NCBI RefSeq assembly: GCF_010634855.1 | Contig: NZ_MWLQ01000017.1 | Location: 124,001-188,000, forward strand | DNA: 64,000 bases | Origin: Microbacterium sp. B35-30 | Lineage (GTDB): Bacteria; Actinomycetota; Actinomycetes; Actinomycetales; Microbacteriaceae | Reading direction: 5' to 3' | Shown here: one piece after another, positions 17,862-25,803 of the stretch | Numbering within the stretch: the stretch's first letter is position 1 | How the letters are laid out: each line of letters starts with the position of its first letter | Position numbers and translations under genes: made by a program | The notes under the pieces: model-generated | What the model saw: the letters and a program-made list of their open reading frames with translations, nothing else | What the model was told of the DNA's origin: nothing | The model's database searches: none

Positions 17862-18962
17862 TCAGGCGATGCGGGTACCCGACGGCAGGCGGCCCGCCGG
17901 GGTGCGCGTCCGCGCCCAGGCCCACCACATGAGACCCGCGGCGAGCAGCAGCTGCAGCGCCATGCCGACGAACCAGATGGGCGTCGACTGGTCGATGACC
18001 TCCTCGGCCGTCGGGTGGTCGCTCTGCAGATCCGGGGCGCAGTCGTCCCAGCGCTGATCGAGGTCGGGTGGCTGCTGGGCCGCCCGCACGCCGAACTTGA
18101 TCTGGCCGAAGAGGTCGTTCGGGTTGCCGTTGCGGTCGAACTGCGTGGGCGTCGCATCGGCGAGGATCACGAAGGGGTTGGCGGCGAGCAGCCACCACAC
18201 GTGGTCGAACCTGGGCACCTCGTGCGTCGAGGTCTGCCACTCTCCGCAACGGACCTCGGCGTCCTCATCGCACGGGTAGTCGTCGCTGGGCTCCTCGCCC
18301 GGCATGCACGGGAAGGTCTCGCCCGAGTAGTTCTCGGGGAACTCGAACGACCGGTAGCTGCTGGTCGCCTCGGACCGGATCGAGAACCCCACGAGCGCGA
18401 ACGCGATGACCGTGCCGATCACGAGCGCCGCGACGACGAGGTAAGTGGTCGCGACGGAGAACAGGGGGCGGGACAGGATGCCGCTCAGCGCGACTCCGAT
18501 CGCCGCGATCACGCCGACCTCGAACGTGAGCACGAGCAGCGAGACCGCGATCGTGGCGGGTTCCCCTCCCCCGGTCAGGATCGCGACGGCGAGGAACGGG
18601 ACCGAGACGACCACGAAGGCGAGCCCGGCGACCCATGCGGCGAGGAACTTCCCGATGAGGATCTCGGCGGTCGTCGCGAGCGTGATCTGCACCGGCGCCA
18701 GGGTGGCGGCATCCCGGTCGCCGTTGATCGCATTGCCGCTCAGCGTCGGCGACACGAGCACCACGAGCAGCAGGGTGACGTAGACGATCGTCGAGTAGAT
18801 CGCCCCGCCGGGCCGGTACGCCGAGCTCCAGGCGACGAACGACAGCGCCGTGACGATCATGAGCAGCAGCGCGAAGACGCCGAGGAGCACGTACCATGCC
18901 ACGCTCCGCGTGCGCTGCGTCAGTTCGAGGCCGACGATGGTTCCCAGTCGCTGACCGTTCAC
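17862..18962 (-). CDS. ABC transporter permease (ABC-2 like)
   Basis: A 366-residue membrane protein with about six hydrophobic segments. A long extracytoplasmic loop before the last segment contains four cysteines (in CMPGEEPSDDYPCDED and around EVRCGE), which might form disulphides. The layout fits ABC-2 type exporter permeases. The GTG start at 18962 overlaps the stop of the ATPase gene (GTGA), so the two halves are coupled. The longer frame to 19352 overlaps the ATPase out of frame and is rejected. The substrate is unknown. Confidence 0.82.
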   Translation of the reverse strand: MNGQRLGTIVGLELTQRTRSVAWYVLLGVFALLLMIVTALSFVAWSSAYRPGGAIYSTIVYVTLLLVVLVSPTLSGNAINGDRDAATLAPVQITLATTAEILIGKFLAAWVAGLAFVVVSVPFLAVAILTGGGEPATIAVSLLVLTFEVGVIAAIGVALSGILSRPLFSVATTYLVVAALVIGTVIAFALVGFSIRSEATSSYRSFEFPENYSGETFPCMPGEEPSDDYPCDEDAEVRCGEWQTSTHEVPRFDHVWWLLAANPFVILADATPTQFDRNGNPNDLFGQIKFGVRAAQQPPDLDQRWDDCAPDLQSDHPTAEEVIDQSTPIWFVGMALQLLLAAGLMWWAWARTRTPAGRLPSGTRIA

Positions 18963-20038
18963 GAGGTCGCCTCGCTCTCGCCCGCCACCGGGCCGGGATC
19001 CGCCGACGCGGGAGGCACTGAGGCTGGCGGCACGGGCGCGGGAGGCACGGGCGCCGGTCCCGCGGCGCGCGGAGGCAGGGGCCCCGGTGGCGTCGGCTGC
19101 TGAGGCGGGCGTCCTTCGCCGAGATCGAGAAAGGTGCGCTCGAGCGCGCCCTGGGCGGCGGCGAACTCCACCACGTCGAGCCCCGCCGAGACGAGGTCGC
19201 GCAGGGCTGCGGCTGCGGCATCCTCCGATGCGAACGACACCACGACATCGCGGCGGTCGACGCCCAGGCTCTCGACGGGCACCCGGAGCGCGCCCGCCAC
19301 CTGCTCCACGTCGGCGGAGGATGGCTCGGCTCCAGCCAGCCGCACCCGCCACGGCCGTGCGCGGCGCGACGCCGCCTCGACGCGGGCGGGGTCGACCGTG
19401 ACACCGGCCATCAGGAAGACGGCGTCGTCGACGACCTCTTCGAGCTCCGACAGGATATGGCTCGAGACGAGCACCGTGCGCCCCTCCGCTGCGAAGCGTC
19501 GCAGCAGCACCCGCAGGTCGATGCGGGCTTGCGGGTCGAGTCCCGAGGCCGGCTCATCGAGCAGGAGCACGCGCGGGTCGTGCACGAGGGCGCGGGCGAG
19601 TCCGAGGCGCTGCTTCTGCCCGCGCGAGAGCACCCGGGCGGGCGCGTCGGCGAGGTCGACCAGCCCGACCTCGGTGAGGAGGGCGTCAGCGCGGACGGAT
19701 GCCGCGGCCGCCGGCATCCCGTACAACCGCGCCGTGACCGACAGCGTCTCGCGGGAGGTGAGCGAGTTCCACGCGCCGAGTGCGTCGGGCATCCAGCCGA
19801 GCACGGCCCGGGCGGCTTGCGGGTTCGTGACGGGATCGATGCCGTCGATGCGGATCGAGCCCGCGTCCGGAGCCAGCAGCGAGGCGAGCATGAGCAGCAG
19901 CGTGGTCTTGCCCGAGCCGTTCGGCCCGACGAGGCCGGTGACCCGGCCGGCATCGGCGCGCAGCGTCACGTTGCGGACGGCCTGCACCGGCCCGAACGAG
20001 CGCTGAACGCCCTGGACGACGATGCCCGGAGTGGTCAC
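18959..20038 (-). CDS. ABC transporter ATP-binding protein
   Basis: A 359-residue nucleotide-binding domain. Walker A is GLVGPNGSGKTTLL, the signature is LSRGQKQRLGLARAL, Walker B is VLLLDEPASGLD, and the switch is VSSHILSE. A C-terminal domain of about 100 residues follows, ending in a Pro/Ala/Val-rich low-complexity tail of about 40 residues, as in several actinobacterial exporters. It energises the permease encoded immediately downstream. The GTG at 20038 begins VTTPGIVVQGVQRSFG. No neighbouring gene reveals the substrate. Confidence 0.9.
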   Translation of the reverse strand: MTTPGIVVQGVQRSFGPVQAVRNVTLRADAGRVTGLVGPNGSGKTTLLLMLASLLAPDAGSIRIDGIDPVTNPQAARAVLGWMPDALGAWNSLTSRETLSVTARLYGMPAAAASVRADALLTEVGLVDLADAPARVLSRGQKQRLGLARALVHDPRVLLLDEPASGLDPQARIDLRVLLRRFAAEGRTVLVSSHILSELEEVVDDAVFLMAGVTVDPARVEAASRRARPWRVRLAGAEPSSADVEQVAGALRVPVESLGVDRRDVVVSFASEDAAAAALRDLVSAGLDVVEFAAAQGALERTFLDLGEGRPPQQPTPPGPLPPRAAGPAPVPPAPVPPASVPPASADPGPVAGESEATS

Positions 20039-20104
20039 GCGCTCACTCTATCCACCATGATCGCCGGTCCCGTCGCACCATACGCGCGCCGGTCGGGGCG
20101 GCGG

Positions 20105-21130
20105 TCATCCGCGGAAGAACGAGACTCCGAGATCGGGGTGGTCGACGAACACGCCGTCGACGCCGGCGTCGCGGATCATGCCCCACTCCGCCTCCCAGTC
20201 GCCGAACGCCGCCGGGCCGCCGCGCGTGCGGAACTGCCCGATCAGAAAGCGGTTCTCTGGTCGGCAGGTCCAGGTGAAGACGCGCAGCCCGCGGTCATGG
20301 GCGTCGGCGACGACCGGCGAGGGGCCACTGGTGCGCCCGAGCTTGTCAGGAGCGAGGATCGTCCGTTTGTCGACGCTGATGCCATCGACGCGTCCGACCA
20401 GCGCGTCGAGGCCGGCGGGCGCCGCGGTCTGCCGGTACGTCAGGGCTGCTTTGCCGTGAGCGGCGAAGAGGTCGAAGGGCCGGCCGGACGCCTCGAGCAG
20501 GTAGACGTACGCCGCACGGATGCCGCGTTCCCTGAGTGCGAACAGCACCGTGGACTCGAACGCCTCGATCGTCAGCGGCAGCTCGCCGCCGGCCCATCCG
20601 GCCTCGCGCAACTCCGCGTCGACGAGGTCGGCGATGTCCCACCCGCCTGCGCCGCCGAGGCACGTCGCGAAATGCGTGGCGTGCTTGATCTCGAGCACCA
20701 CCCCGATCTCCCGCCCGTACTCGAGCGACGCCTCGCGGACCGCGTCCAGCACGTCGCGCAGTCGCAGCACCGGCTGCTCGTCGTCGAAGCTCGCACTCGA
20801 GGGCCGCAGCTGCGGGATCCGCTCTCGGCAGCGGAGCGTCGCCAGCTCGTCCCACGTGAAGTCCTCGGTGAACCAGCCCGTGAGCTCGATGCCGTCCACC
20901 GTCTTGGTGGTGCGCCGGTCCGCGAACTCGGGCCGGTCGGCGACGTCCGTCGTGCCTGAGATCTCGTTCTCGTGCCGGACGACGAGCACGCCGTCGCGCG
21001 AGACCACGACGTCGGGCTCGACCGCGTCGACGCCCATCGCGAACGCCAGGGCGTACGACGAGCGCGAGTGCTCAGGGCGATACCCGGGAGCACCACGGTG
21101 CCCGATGACGAGCGGTTTGCGGCGCGGCAC
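20105..21130 (-). CDS. Glycerophosphodiester phosphodiesterase
   Basis: A 341-residue TIM-barrel phosphodiesterase of the GDPD family, which splits glycerophosphodiesters from phospholipid breakdown into glycerol-3-phosphate and an alcohol. The catalytic start VIGHRGAPGYRPEHS carries the first His and the metal-binding Glu, with VEPDVVVSRDGVLVVRHE completing the metal site. An unusual segment near residues 75-95 reads VDGIELTGWFTEDF, common in secreted or wall-associated members, but no signal peptide is visible, so it is probably cytoplasmic. The start is GTG at 21130. It stands alone between an ABC operon and a repeat cluster. Confidence 0.88.
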   Translation of the reverse strand: MPRRKPLVIGHRGAPGYRPEHSRSSYALAFAMGVDAVEPDVVVSRDGVLVVRHENEISGTTDVADRPEFADRRTTKTVDGIELTGWFTEDFTWDELATLRCRERIPQLRPSSASFDDEQPVLRLRDVLDAVREASLEYGREIGVVLEIKHATHFATCLGGAGGWDIADLVDAELREAGWAGGELPLTIEAFESTVLFALRERGIRAAYVYLLEASGRPFDLFAAHGKAALTYRQTAAPAGLDALVGRVDGISVDKRTILAPDKLGRTSGPSPVVADAHDRGLRVFTWTCRPENRFLIGQFRTRGGPAAFGDWEAEWGMIRDAGVDGVFVDHPDLGVSFFRG

Positions 21131-21171
21131 CGTTACACCCTAATGCGCAGACCGTGACCTCGATCCTCGCG

Positions 21172-21312
21172 CGGTCGTTGAGCGAGGGAGCGCCAGCGAC
21201 CGAGACGAAACGCGCCGCACCGACGGTCTGCACCGGGTTCGGCGCGTTTCGTCTCTGCGTTTCGACTCGCAAGCTCGCTCAACGACCACGTTCCTCGCTC
21301 GCTCAACGACCG
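21172..21312. repeat. Dispersed Microbacteriaceae-type inverted repeat cluster B
   Basis: An inverted unit at 21172-21213 carries the core GCGAGGGAGCGCCAGCGAC and ends ACGAAACGCG. Facing it, a forward block at 21244-21312 starts GCGTTTCGTCTC and contains two copies of the CGCTCAACGACC end, the first near 21286 and the second at 21301-21312. It looks like two repeat ends fused in tandem. It occupies most of the 311-bp gap between the phosphodiesterase and Bax-inhibitor genes. Confidence 0.85.
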
Positions 21313-21382
21313 AGATCAGAGGAAGCGGCATCCGTTCAAAGCCCTCTCACAGCGCCGATCCGTGCCGTCTGCGCGCCGGTCG

Positions 21383-21412
21383 GATAATGTTGATCAACAG
21401 CACCGTGCTGTT
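21383..21412 (+). promoter_or_regulatory. Putative promoter and dyad upstream of the Bax-inhibitor gene
   Basis: GATAAT at 21383-21388 is a possible -10 box, with no convincing -35. It is followed by TTGATCAA and the perfect dyad AACAGCA-CCG-TGCTGTT at 21396-21412. The dyad lies 30 bp before the GTG start, so it is either an operator or a leader hairpin near the ribosome-binding site. The assignment is tentative. Confidence 0.4.
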
Positions 21413-21441
21413 CAACCCCCGTGACTTGGAGTGTGAGAGCA

Positions 21442-22377
21442 GTGGCCCTCAACAACCCCGCGTTCAGCAACCCGGCCTTCCAGGATCCGAAGGCCGTTCA
21501 GACCTATCCGGGCGGCCGCCAGGCGGCGAGCTTGACCCCGCCCCCGGCACAGACGCAGTTCTCGACCGCGCAGCACGCCGGAACGGATGCCGCAGCCCAG
21601 GCCCACCTCGAGGGCATGTACACCGCCCCGCCCGCCGGTGCCATCGAGACCGACCGGATGTCGACCGAAGACACCGTCTGGAAGACGGTCGGACTCTTCG
21701 CCATCCTTGTGGTCGGCGCCGTCGCCGGCTGGATCTGGACGATGTCCCCTGTGGCCGACACCGGCCAGCCGACCATCATGCCGTGGATCATCGGCGGTCT
21801 CGTCGGCTTCGTGCTGTCGATGGTCGTGATCTTCACCTCGCGCAAGAAGATCCGCCCCGGCCTGATCTTCGCCTACGCCGCCGCCGAGGGCCTCTTCGTC
21901 GGTGGTATCTCGGCCTACTTCGAATTGATCTGGCCCGGCATCGTCGTGCAGGCGACCCTCGCCACCCTCTCGGTCGTGGGCGTCACGCTCGCGCTGTTCG
22001 CCAGCGGCAAGGTGCGCGCATCGGCCAAGGCCACGAAGATCTTCCTGATCGCCATGGTCGGCTACCTGGTGTTCTCGCTGATCAACGTGGTGATGATGAT
22101 GTTCGGCGCCTTCAGCGGCCCCGACAGCGCCGGCCCCTTCGGCATCTACAGCGTCCAGCTGTTCGGCTGGCTCCCGCTCGGCCTCGTGATCGGCGTCCTC
22201 GTCGTCATCATGGCGGCGTACTCGCTCGTGCTCGACTTCGACCAGATCCAGCAGGGTGTGCGCAACGGCGCTCCCCGTCAGTACGGCTGGCTCGGCGCCT
22301 TCGGCATCATGGTGACCGTCGTCTGGCTGTACGTCGAGATCCTGCGCATCCTCGCGATCCTGCGCGGCGACAACTGA
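21442..22377 (+). CDS. Bax inhibitor-1/YccA family membrane protein
   Basis: 311 residues: a disordered N-terminal region of about 85 residues beginning MALNNPAFSNPAFQ, then seven hydrophobic segments with the family's spacing. The conserved acidic region in the last loop appears as YSLVLDFDQIQQGVRNGAP. BI-1/TMBIM proteins are pH-sensitive cation (calcium) leak channels in studied members; the actinobacterial role is unknown. The GTG at 21442 is preferred over GTG 21421 because the N-x-A-F start is typical. A strong hairpin terminator follows the stop. Confidence 0.88.
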   Translation: MALNNPAFSNPAFQDPKAVQTYPGGRQAASLTPPPAQTQFSTAQHAGTDAAAQAHLEGMYTAPPAGAIETDRMSTEDTVWKTVGLFAILVVGAVAGWIWTMSPVADTGQPTIMPWIIGGLVGFVLSMVVIFTSRKKIRPGLIFAYAAAEGLFVGGISAYFELIWPGIVVQATLATLSVVGVTLALFASGKVRASAKATKIFLIAMVGYLVFSLINVVMMMFGAFSGPDSAGPFGIYSVQLFGWLPLGLVIGVLVVIMAAYSLVLDFDQIQQGVRNGAPRQYGWLGAFGIMVTVVWLYVEILRILAILRGDN

Positions 22378-22398
22378 CATCCCGCGCACAGCGCTCAC

Positions 22399-22430
22399 GA
22401 ACGGCCGCCCGGTTCTCCGGGCGGCCGTTC
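22399..22430 (+). terminator. Hairpin terminator after the Bax-inhibitor gene
   Basis: Perfect 14-bp stem GAACGGCCGCCCGG / CCGGGCGGCCGTTC with the loop TTCT, 21 nt after the stop. There is no long U-tract, which is common in G+C-rich actinobacteria. Confidence 0.8.
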
Positions 22431-22470
22431 GGCTTCCCTGCCGAGCGCGGGCACGTGATGCGTCCACGCG

Positions 22471-22507
22471 TGCACGCTTGCACGCTTGCACGCTTGCACG
22501 CGTGCAC
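22471..22507. repeat. 8-bp tandem repeat TGCACGCT
   Basis: Four and a half head-to-tail copies of the octamer TGCACGCT/G. The outer copies end in CGCG or CA, so the whole block is partly self-complementary (GTGCA is palindromic). It lies between the terminator and the dyad upstream of the XRE regulator. No function is evident; it could vary in copy number. Confidence 0.75.
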
Positions 22508-22597
22508 AGAATCGGACACCGCGGACGAAACGCCGGTGACGGATGCCTCGGCACGGCGCGTCGGCTCAAGTCTCCGACGCAGTGCACGAGATCGGGC

Positions 22598-22618
22598 GGT
22601 TCTGCTCAGAGCGGAACC
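22598..22618. promoter_or_regulatory. PopR-like dyad upstream of the XRE regulator gene
   Basis: The core TCTGCTCAGAGCGGA (22601-22615) sits in a 21-bp near-perfect palindrome centred on the A at 22608, with arms matching at 9 of 10 positions. The start codon is 42 bp downstream. A core identical at 14 of 15 bases lies upstream of the clpP operon at 25804-25818. The half-sites match the TCTGCC-N3-GGCAGA box I recall for Streptomyces PopR at 5 of 6 positions each. Autoregulation is therefore likely. Confidence 0.72.
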
Positions 22619-22656
22619 ACTTCGAACGCCCAGCGCTGTCGTTCTATCGTGAGCGC

Positions 22657-22995
22657 ATGGCCGAGATCATCCCGCTGCCGACGAAGGCGCCGCGTTCCCC
22701 TCGTGACCCTGAGCCCCTCTGGCGCGACGCGCTGGGCGACCGCCTGCGCCGTCTGCGACACGAACGCGGCGAGCGCCTGGCCGACACGGCCGATCGCGCG
22801 GGCGTCTCGCCGCAGTACCTGTCCGAGATCGAGCGGGGCCTCAAAGAGCCCTCGAGCGAGATGATCGCGGCCGTCGCCGGGGCCCTCGAGGTGACGCTGA
22901 TCGAGCTCACCGCGGGCGTCGTCGACGACCTCCGCTCGCGGGTCGCCGAGCGTGCGGCGGTCGGATGCCGCACGACATACTCCCTCGCCGCCTGA
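22657..22995 (+). CDS. XRE-family regulator, ClgR/PopR-like
   Basis: A 112-residue Cro/CI-type helix-turn-helix protein. The DNA-binding core reads GVSPQYLSEIERGLKEPSSE, closely like the YLSEVERGQKEASSE core of actinobacterial ClgR/PopR, which activate Clp protease genes and are themselves degraded by ClpP. A short C-terminal part ends GCRTTYSLAA. The terminal Ala-Ala resembles the degradation signal that makes ClgR and PopR unstable. A clpP pair lies 1.5 kb downstream with the same dyad in front, supporting PopR rather than general ClgR. The ATG at 22657 is used; longer frames cross the dyad. Confidence 0.8.
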   Translation: MAEIIPLPTKAPRSPRDPEPLWRDALGDRLRRLRHERGERLADTADRAGVSPQYLSEIERGLKEPSSEMIAAVAGALEVTLIELTAGVVDDLRSRVAERAAVGCRTTYSLAA

Positions 22996-23008
22996 CGCGC
23001 TGCTTGTC

Positions 23009-23069
23009 GCTCCGCAGTCACCAAATGCGCCGCGAACGCGCGGTGACTGGCGATTCCTGACTGCGGAGC
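23009..23069. repeat. Nested inverted repeat between the XRE regulator and ligD-like gene
   Basis: The outer arms GCTCCGCAGTCA (23009-23020) and TGACTGCGGAGC (23058-23069) match perfectly over 12 bp. Inside are a second pair, GTCACC (23017-23022) and GGTGAC (23042-23047), and a G+C core GCGCCGCGAACGCGC. The layout resembles the elements at 37225-37314 and 40346-40448. It could act as a terminator or cruciform. Confidence 0.7.
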
Positions 23070-23110
23070 CGGGTGTTCCAGGGGCACGGGTCGGGCGTAA
23101 CGTGGGCCGG

Positions 23111-24364
23111 GTGACGCCCGCGAAGTCCGAAGCCGAGATCCTCGACGTCGAGGGGCACGAGGTGCGCATCTCGAGCCCGGGCAAGATCGTCTTCCCCGAA
23201 CACGGGATCACCAAGCTCGACGTCGTGCGCTACTACCTCTCCGTCGCCGAAGGAGCCCTCCGCGGGGCCGGCGGGCGGCCCATGGTGCTCAAGCGCTTCC
23301 CCAAGGGCATCGACGCCGAGCCGTTCTTCCAGAAGCGCGTCCCCGAGAACCACCCCGACTTCATCGACACCGCCACCCTGCAGTACGCGCGGGGGACGTC
23401 GGCGGAAGAGGCGGTGATCCGGGATGCCGCGGGCCTGGCGTGGGTCATCAACCTCGGGTGCCTCGACCTCAACCCGCATCCCGTCCGCGCCGAGGACCTC
23501 GACCGTCCCGACGAACTGCGCATCGACCTCGACCCCATGCCCGGTGTGGACTGGGCGCAGATCGTCGACGTCGCGTTCGTCGCCCGCGAGGTGCTCGACG
23601 ATGTCGGGCTCGTCGGGTGGCCCAAGACCAGCGGGTCGCGCGGCCTGCACATCCTGGTGCGCATCGCCCCCCAGTGGGACTACAAGCAGGTGCGCGTCGC
23701 TGCGGAGACGCTCGCGCGCGAGGTCGAGAACCGCGCACCCGGCCTCGCGACCGCGCGGTGGTGGAAGGAGGAGCGCGGCGAGAGCGTGTTCGTCGACTTC
23801 AACCAGAACGCGAAGGACCGCACCGTGGCATCCGCGTACTCGATCCGCCCGTTGCCGGATGCGCGGGTCTCCACGCCGCTGGACTGGGACGAAGTGCGCG
23901 AGCGCCGCCCGGAGGAGTTCACCGTGCTCACCGTCCCGCAGCGGTTCGCCGACCTCGGCGATCCGCACGCCGGCATCGACGACGCCGTCGGCACGCTCGA
24001 CGGCCTGCTGCGGCTGGCAGACGAGCTCGGCCCGGCCGAGAAGCCGCCGCGCGGCGGCGACGGCTCGGGGCGCCGGCAGTCGACGATGCCGCTCATCGAG
24101 GTGGCGCGCACGAAGACCAAGTCCGAGTCCACAGCGGCTCTCGAGGAGTGGACGAAGCGGCACCCCGCCGTGGCCGCCCAGCTTCACCCCGCCGACGTGA
24201 TGGTCGACGGCATGCGGGGCTCGAGCTCGCTCTGGTACCGCGTGCGCGTGAACCTGCAGCACGTGCCCGAAGCCGAGCGCCCGCCGCAGGAGGACCTCAT
24301 CGCCGACTACGACCCTTGGGAGGGCAAGTCCTGGCCCGGTGCCCCCGGATCAGCCGGTCGCTGA
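23111..24364 (+). CDS. LigD-type polymerase/primase domain protein (NHEJ)
   Basis: A 417-residue stand-alone polymerase domain of the archaeo-eukaryotic primase family found in DNA ligase D. The catalytic D-x-D is at Asp139/Asp141 in RIDLDPMPGVDW. The S-G-x-x-G-x-H motif is at residues 174-180 (KTSGSRGLHILV), and the third acidic motif is in VFVDFNQNAKDRTVASAYSI. Such domains fill gaps and add nucleotides during end joining with Ku and a ligase. The nuclease and ligase domains are absent here. The GTG at 23111 has a weak GGGCC context. The stop TGA lies inside a dispersed repeat, so the repeat may have trimmed the C-terminus. Confidence 0.88.
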   Translation: MTPAKSEAEILDVEGHEVRISSPGKIVFPEHGITKLDVVRYYLSVAEGALRGAGGRPMVLKRFPKGIDAEPFFQKRVPENHPDFIDTATLQYARGTSAEEAVIRDAAGLAWVINLGCLDLNPHPVRAEDLDRPDELRIDLDPMPGVDWAQIVDVAFVAREVLDDVGLVGWPKTSGSRGLHILVRIAPQWDYKQVRVAAETLAREVENRAPGLATARWWKEERGESVFVDFNQNAKDRTVASAYSIRPLPDARVSTPLDWDEVRERRPEEFTVLTVPQRFADLGDPHAGIDDAVGTLDGLLRLADELGPAEKPPRGGDGSGRRQSTMPLIEVARTKTKSESTAALEEWTKRHPAVAAQLHPADVMVDGMRGSSSLWYRVRVNLQHVPEAERPPQEDLIADYDPWEGKSWPGAPGSAGR

Positions 24365-24500
24365 GCGAGCGAGGAACGAGCGAGACGACGCACTCGCACC
24401 CCGGTCGTTGAGCGAGCGAGGAACGAGCGAGACGAAACGCGCCCGACGTCCGCGCGGACCCCGAGGCGTTTCGTCTCGCTTCGCTCGCTCAACGACCGGT
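24354..24500. repeat. Dispersed Microbacteriaceae-type inverted repeat cluster C
   Basis: Two units face one way (24356-24387 truncated, and 24402-24440, each with GAGCGAGCGAGGAACGAGCG), and one faces the other way (24466-24498). The left end provides the stop codon of the LigD-like gene. A degenerate end (GGCCGCTGAGCGAGAGG on the minus strand, near 24500-24516) provides that of the clpP gene. Both proteins thus end in Gly-Arg-stop. Confidence 0.85.
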
Positions 24501-24510
24501 TTCCTCTCGC

Positions 24511-25107
24511 TCAGCGGCCGGGAACCCGCTCCAGCACGTGGTCGGCGAGACCGTAGGCCACGGCATCCGTCGCGGTGAAGACGCGGTCCCGATCCGTGTC
24601 GGCGCGCAGCTTCGCGGCATCCTGCCCGGTGTGGCGCGCGAGGATCTCCTCCACCTCACCCCGCACCCGCACCAGTTCGTCGGCCTGGAGGATCAGGTCG
24701 GGGATCGCGCCCCGCCCCTGCCCGGCGGGCTGATGCAGCACGACGCGCGCGTGCGGCAGCACCGAGCGCTTGCCCGGCGCGCCGGCTGCCAGCATCACCG
24801 CACCCACGCCGATGGCCTGCCCGACGACCGTCGTCGCGACGTCGGGCCGCACGTGCTGCATCGTGTCGTAGACGGCCAGCATGGCGGCCGGGTCGCCGCC
24901 CTCGCAGTTGATGTAGAGCTGGATGTCGCGGTCCGGGCTGTCGGCGTCGAGGTGCAGCAACTGCGCGATCAGCGCGTTCGCGACGCCGGCGTCGATCCCG
25001 GTGCCGAGGTAGACGACGCGCTCGGTGAGCAGCTGCGAGTAGACGTCCATGATGCGATCGCCCCGCGGATGCTGCGCCACGACGTTCGGGATCGTGTACG
25101 AGGTCAT
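24511..25107 (-). CDS. ClpP-like subunit lacking the catalytic serine
   Basis: A 198-residue ClpP homologue. The family's G-Q-A-x-S-x-G-A nucleophile motif reads GQAIGVGAVMLAAG, with Gly100 (codon GGC at 24808-24810) where Ser is expected. The His is kept in LPHARVVLHQP (His125) and the Asp in LRADTDRDRVF (Asp170). A fold-competent but inactive subunit, like cyanobacterial and plastid ClpR, is the simplest reading. Its start overlaps the stop of the active clpP upstream (ATGA), so the two are made together and probably form mixed tetradecamers. A GxSxxA serine elsewhere in the protein is not apparent. Confidence 0.88.
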   Translation of the reverse strand: MTSYTIPNVVAQHPRGDRIMDVYSQLLTERVVYLGTGIDAGVANALIAQLLHLDADSPDRDIQLYINCEGGDPAAMLAVYDTMQHVRPDVATTVVGQAIGVGAVMLAAGAPGKRSVLPHARVVLHQPAGQGRGAIPDLILQADELVRVRGEVEEILARHTGQDAAKLRADTDRDRVFTATDAVAYGLADHVLERVPGR

Positions 25108-25748
25108 GCCGCCACCTCCCTGGTCGCCGTGGCCTCTGCGCCGACGCCGAGACCCGCGGGCCGTCGCCGTCGCGGCACCACCTGCGCGAAGTCGTCGACG
25201 ATCCCGTCGATGAAGCCGTAGTCGTGGGCCTCGGCCGCCGTGTACCACCGGTCGTGCAGAGAGTCCTCGAAGACGCGGTCGATGCTCTGCCCCGTGTCGT
25301 GAGCGATGAGGCCGAGCACGGTGTCGCGCATATGCCGTAGGTCGTCGGCCTGCACTTCCACCTCGACCGCCGACCCGCCGATGCCGGCGGATCCCTGATG
25401 CATGAGGATGCGCGCGTGCGGCAGTGCGCGGCGCTTGCCGCGGGCTCCCGCCGACAGCAGGAACTGCCCCGCGCTGCAGGCCAGCCCGAGCGCCAGGGTC
25501 GCGACGTCGTTGGGGATGAGGTTCATGACGTCGCGGATCGCGAGCATCGACGGCACCGAGCCGCCGGGCGAGTGGATCCAGAGGGCGATATCGGATGCCT
25601 CGTCCTCGGCTGCGAGCGCGAGCAGCTGCGTCGCGATCAGAGTGCCGTTGTCGTCGTCGAGCGGGCCGTCGAGCACGAGCACGCGCTGGTGGAACAGCTC
25701 GCGCCGTGCTTCGGCCCCGAACTGGGGGATCTTGCCTTCGTCTGCCAT
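25104..25748 (-). CDS. clpP: ATP-dependent Clp protease proteolytic subunit, ClpP3-like
   Basis: A 214-residue ClpP with an intact triad: Ser92 in LGLACSAGQFLLSAG, His117 in LPHARILMHQG, and Asp162 in FEDSLHDRW. It degrades unfolded or tagged proteins with a Clp ATPase encoded elsewhere. A C-terminal tail of about 20 residues, ending ATREVAA, extends past the usual end. It is the first gene of a two-gene operon with the serine-less subunit. An XRE regulator and a matching upstream dyad place it with the conditional ClpP3-ClpP4 type rather than the housekeeping ClpP1-ClpP2. The ATG at 25748 is the only good start. Confidence 0.9.
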   Translation of the reverse strand: MADEGKIPQFGAEARRELFHQRVLVLDGPLDDDNGTLIATQLLALAAEDEASDIALWIHSPGGSVPSMLAIRDVMNLIPNDVATLALGLACSAGQFLLSAGARGKRRALPHARILMHQGSAGIGGSAVEVEVQADDLRHMRDTVLGLIAHDTGQSIDRVFEDSLHDRWYTAAEAHDYGFIDGIVDDFAQVVPRRRRPAGLGVGAEATATREVAA

Positions 25749-25803
25749 GCCCCCAGCCTGCGCGGATGCGGCGGGGGCGGCATCCGTTTCCGCTCCCGGC
25801 GGC

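Noticed and set aside
22471..22507. The TGCACGCT tandem repeat as a phage attachment site
   Set aside because: No integrase, tRNA or second copy is present.
24354..24500. Closely spaced repeats resembling a CRISPR array
   Set aside because: The units alternate in orientation, are dispersed in the window, have no regular spacers and no cas genes are present.
24511..25107. Loss of the ClpP serine as a mere frame or translation error
   Set aside because: The codon at 24808-24810 reads GGC in the frame that keeps every flanking ClpP motif, so the Ser to Gly change is in the sequence as given.
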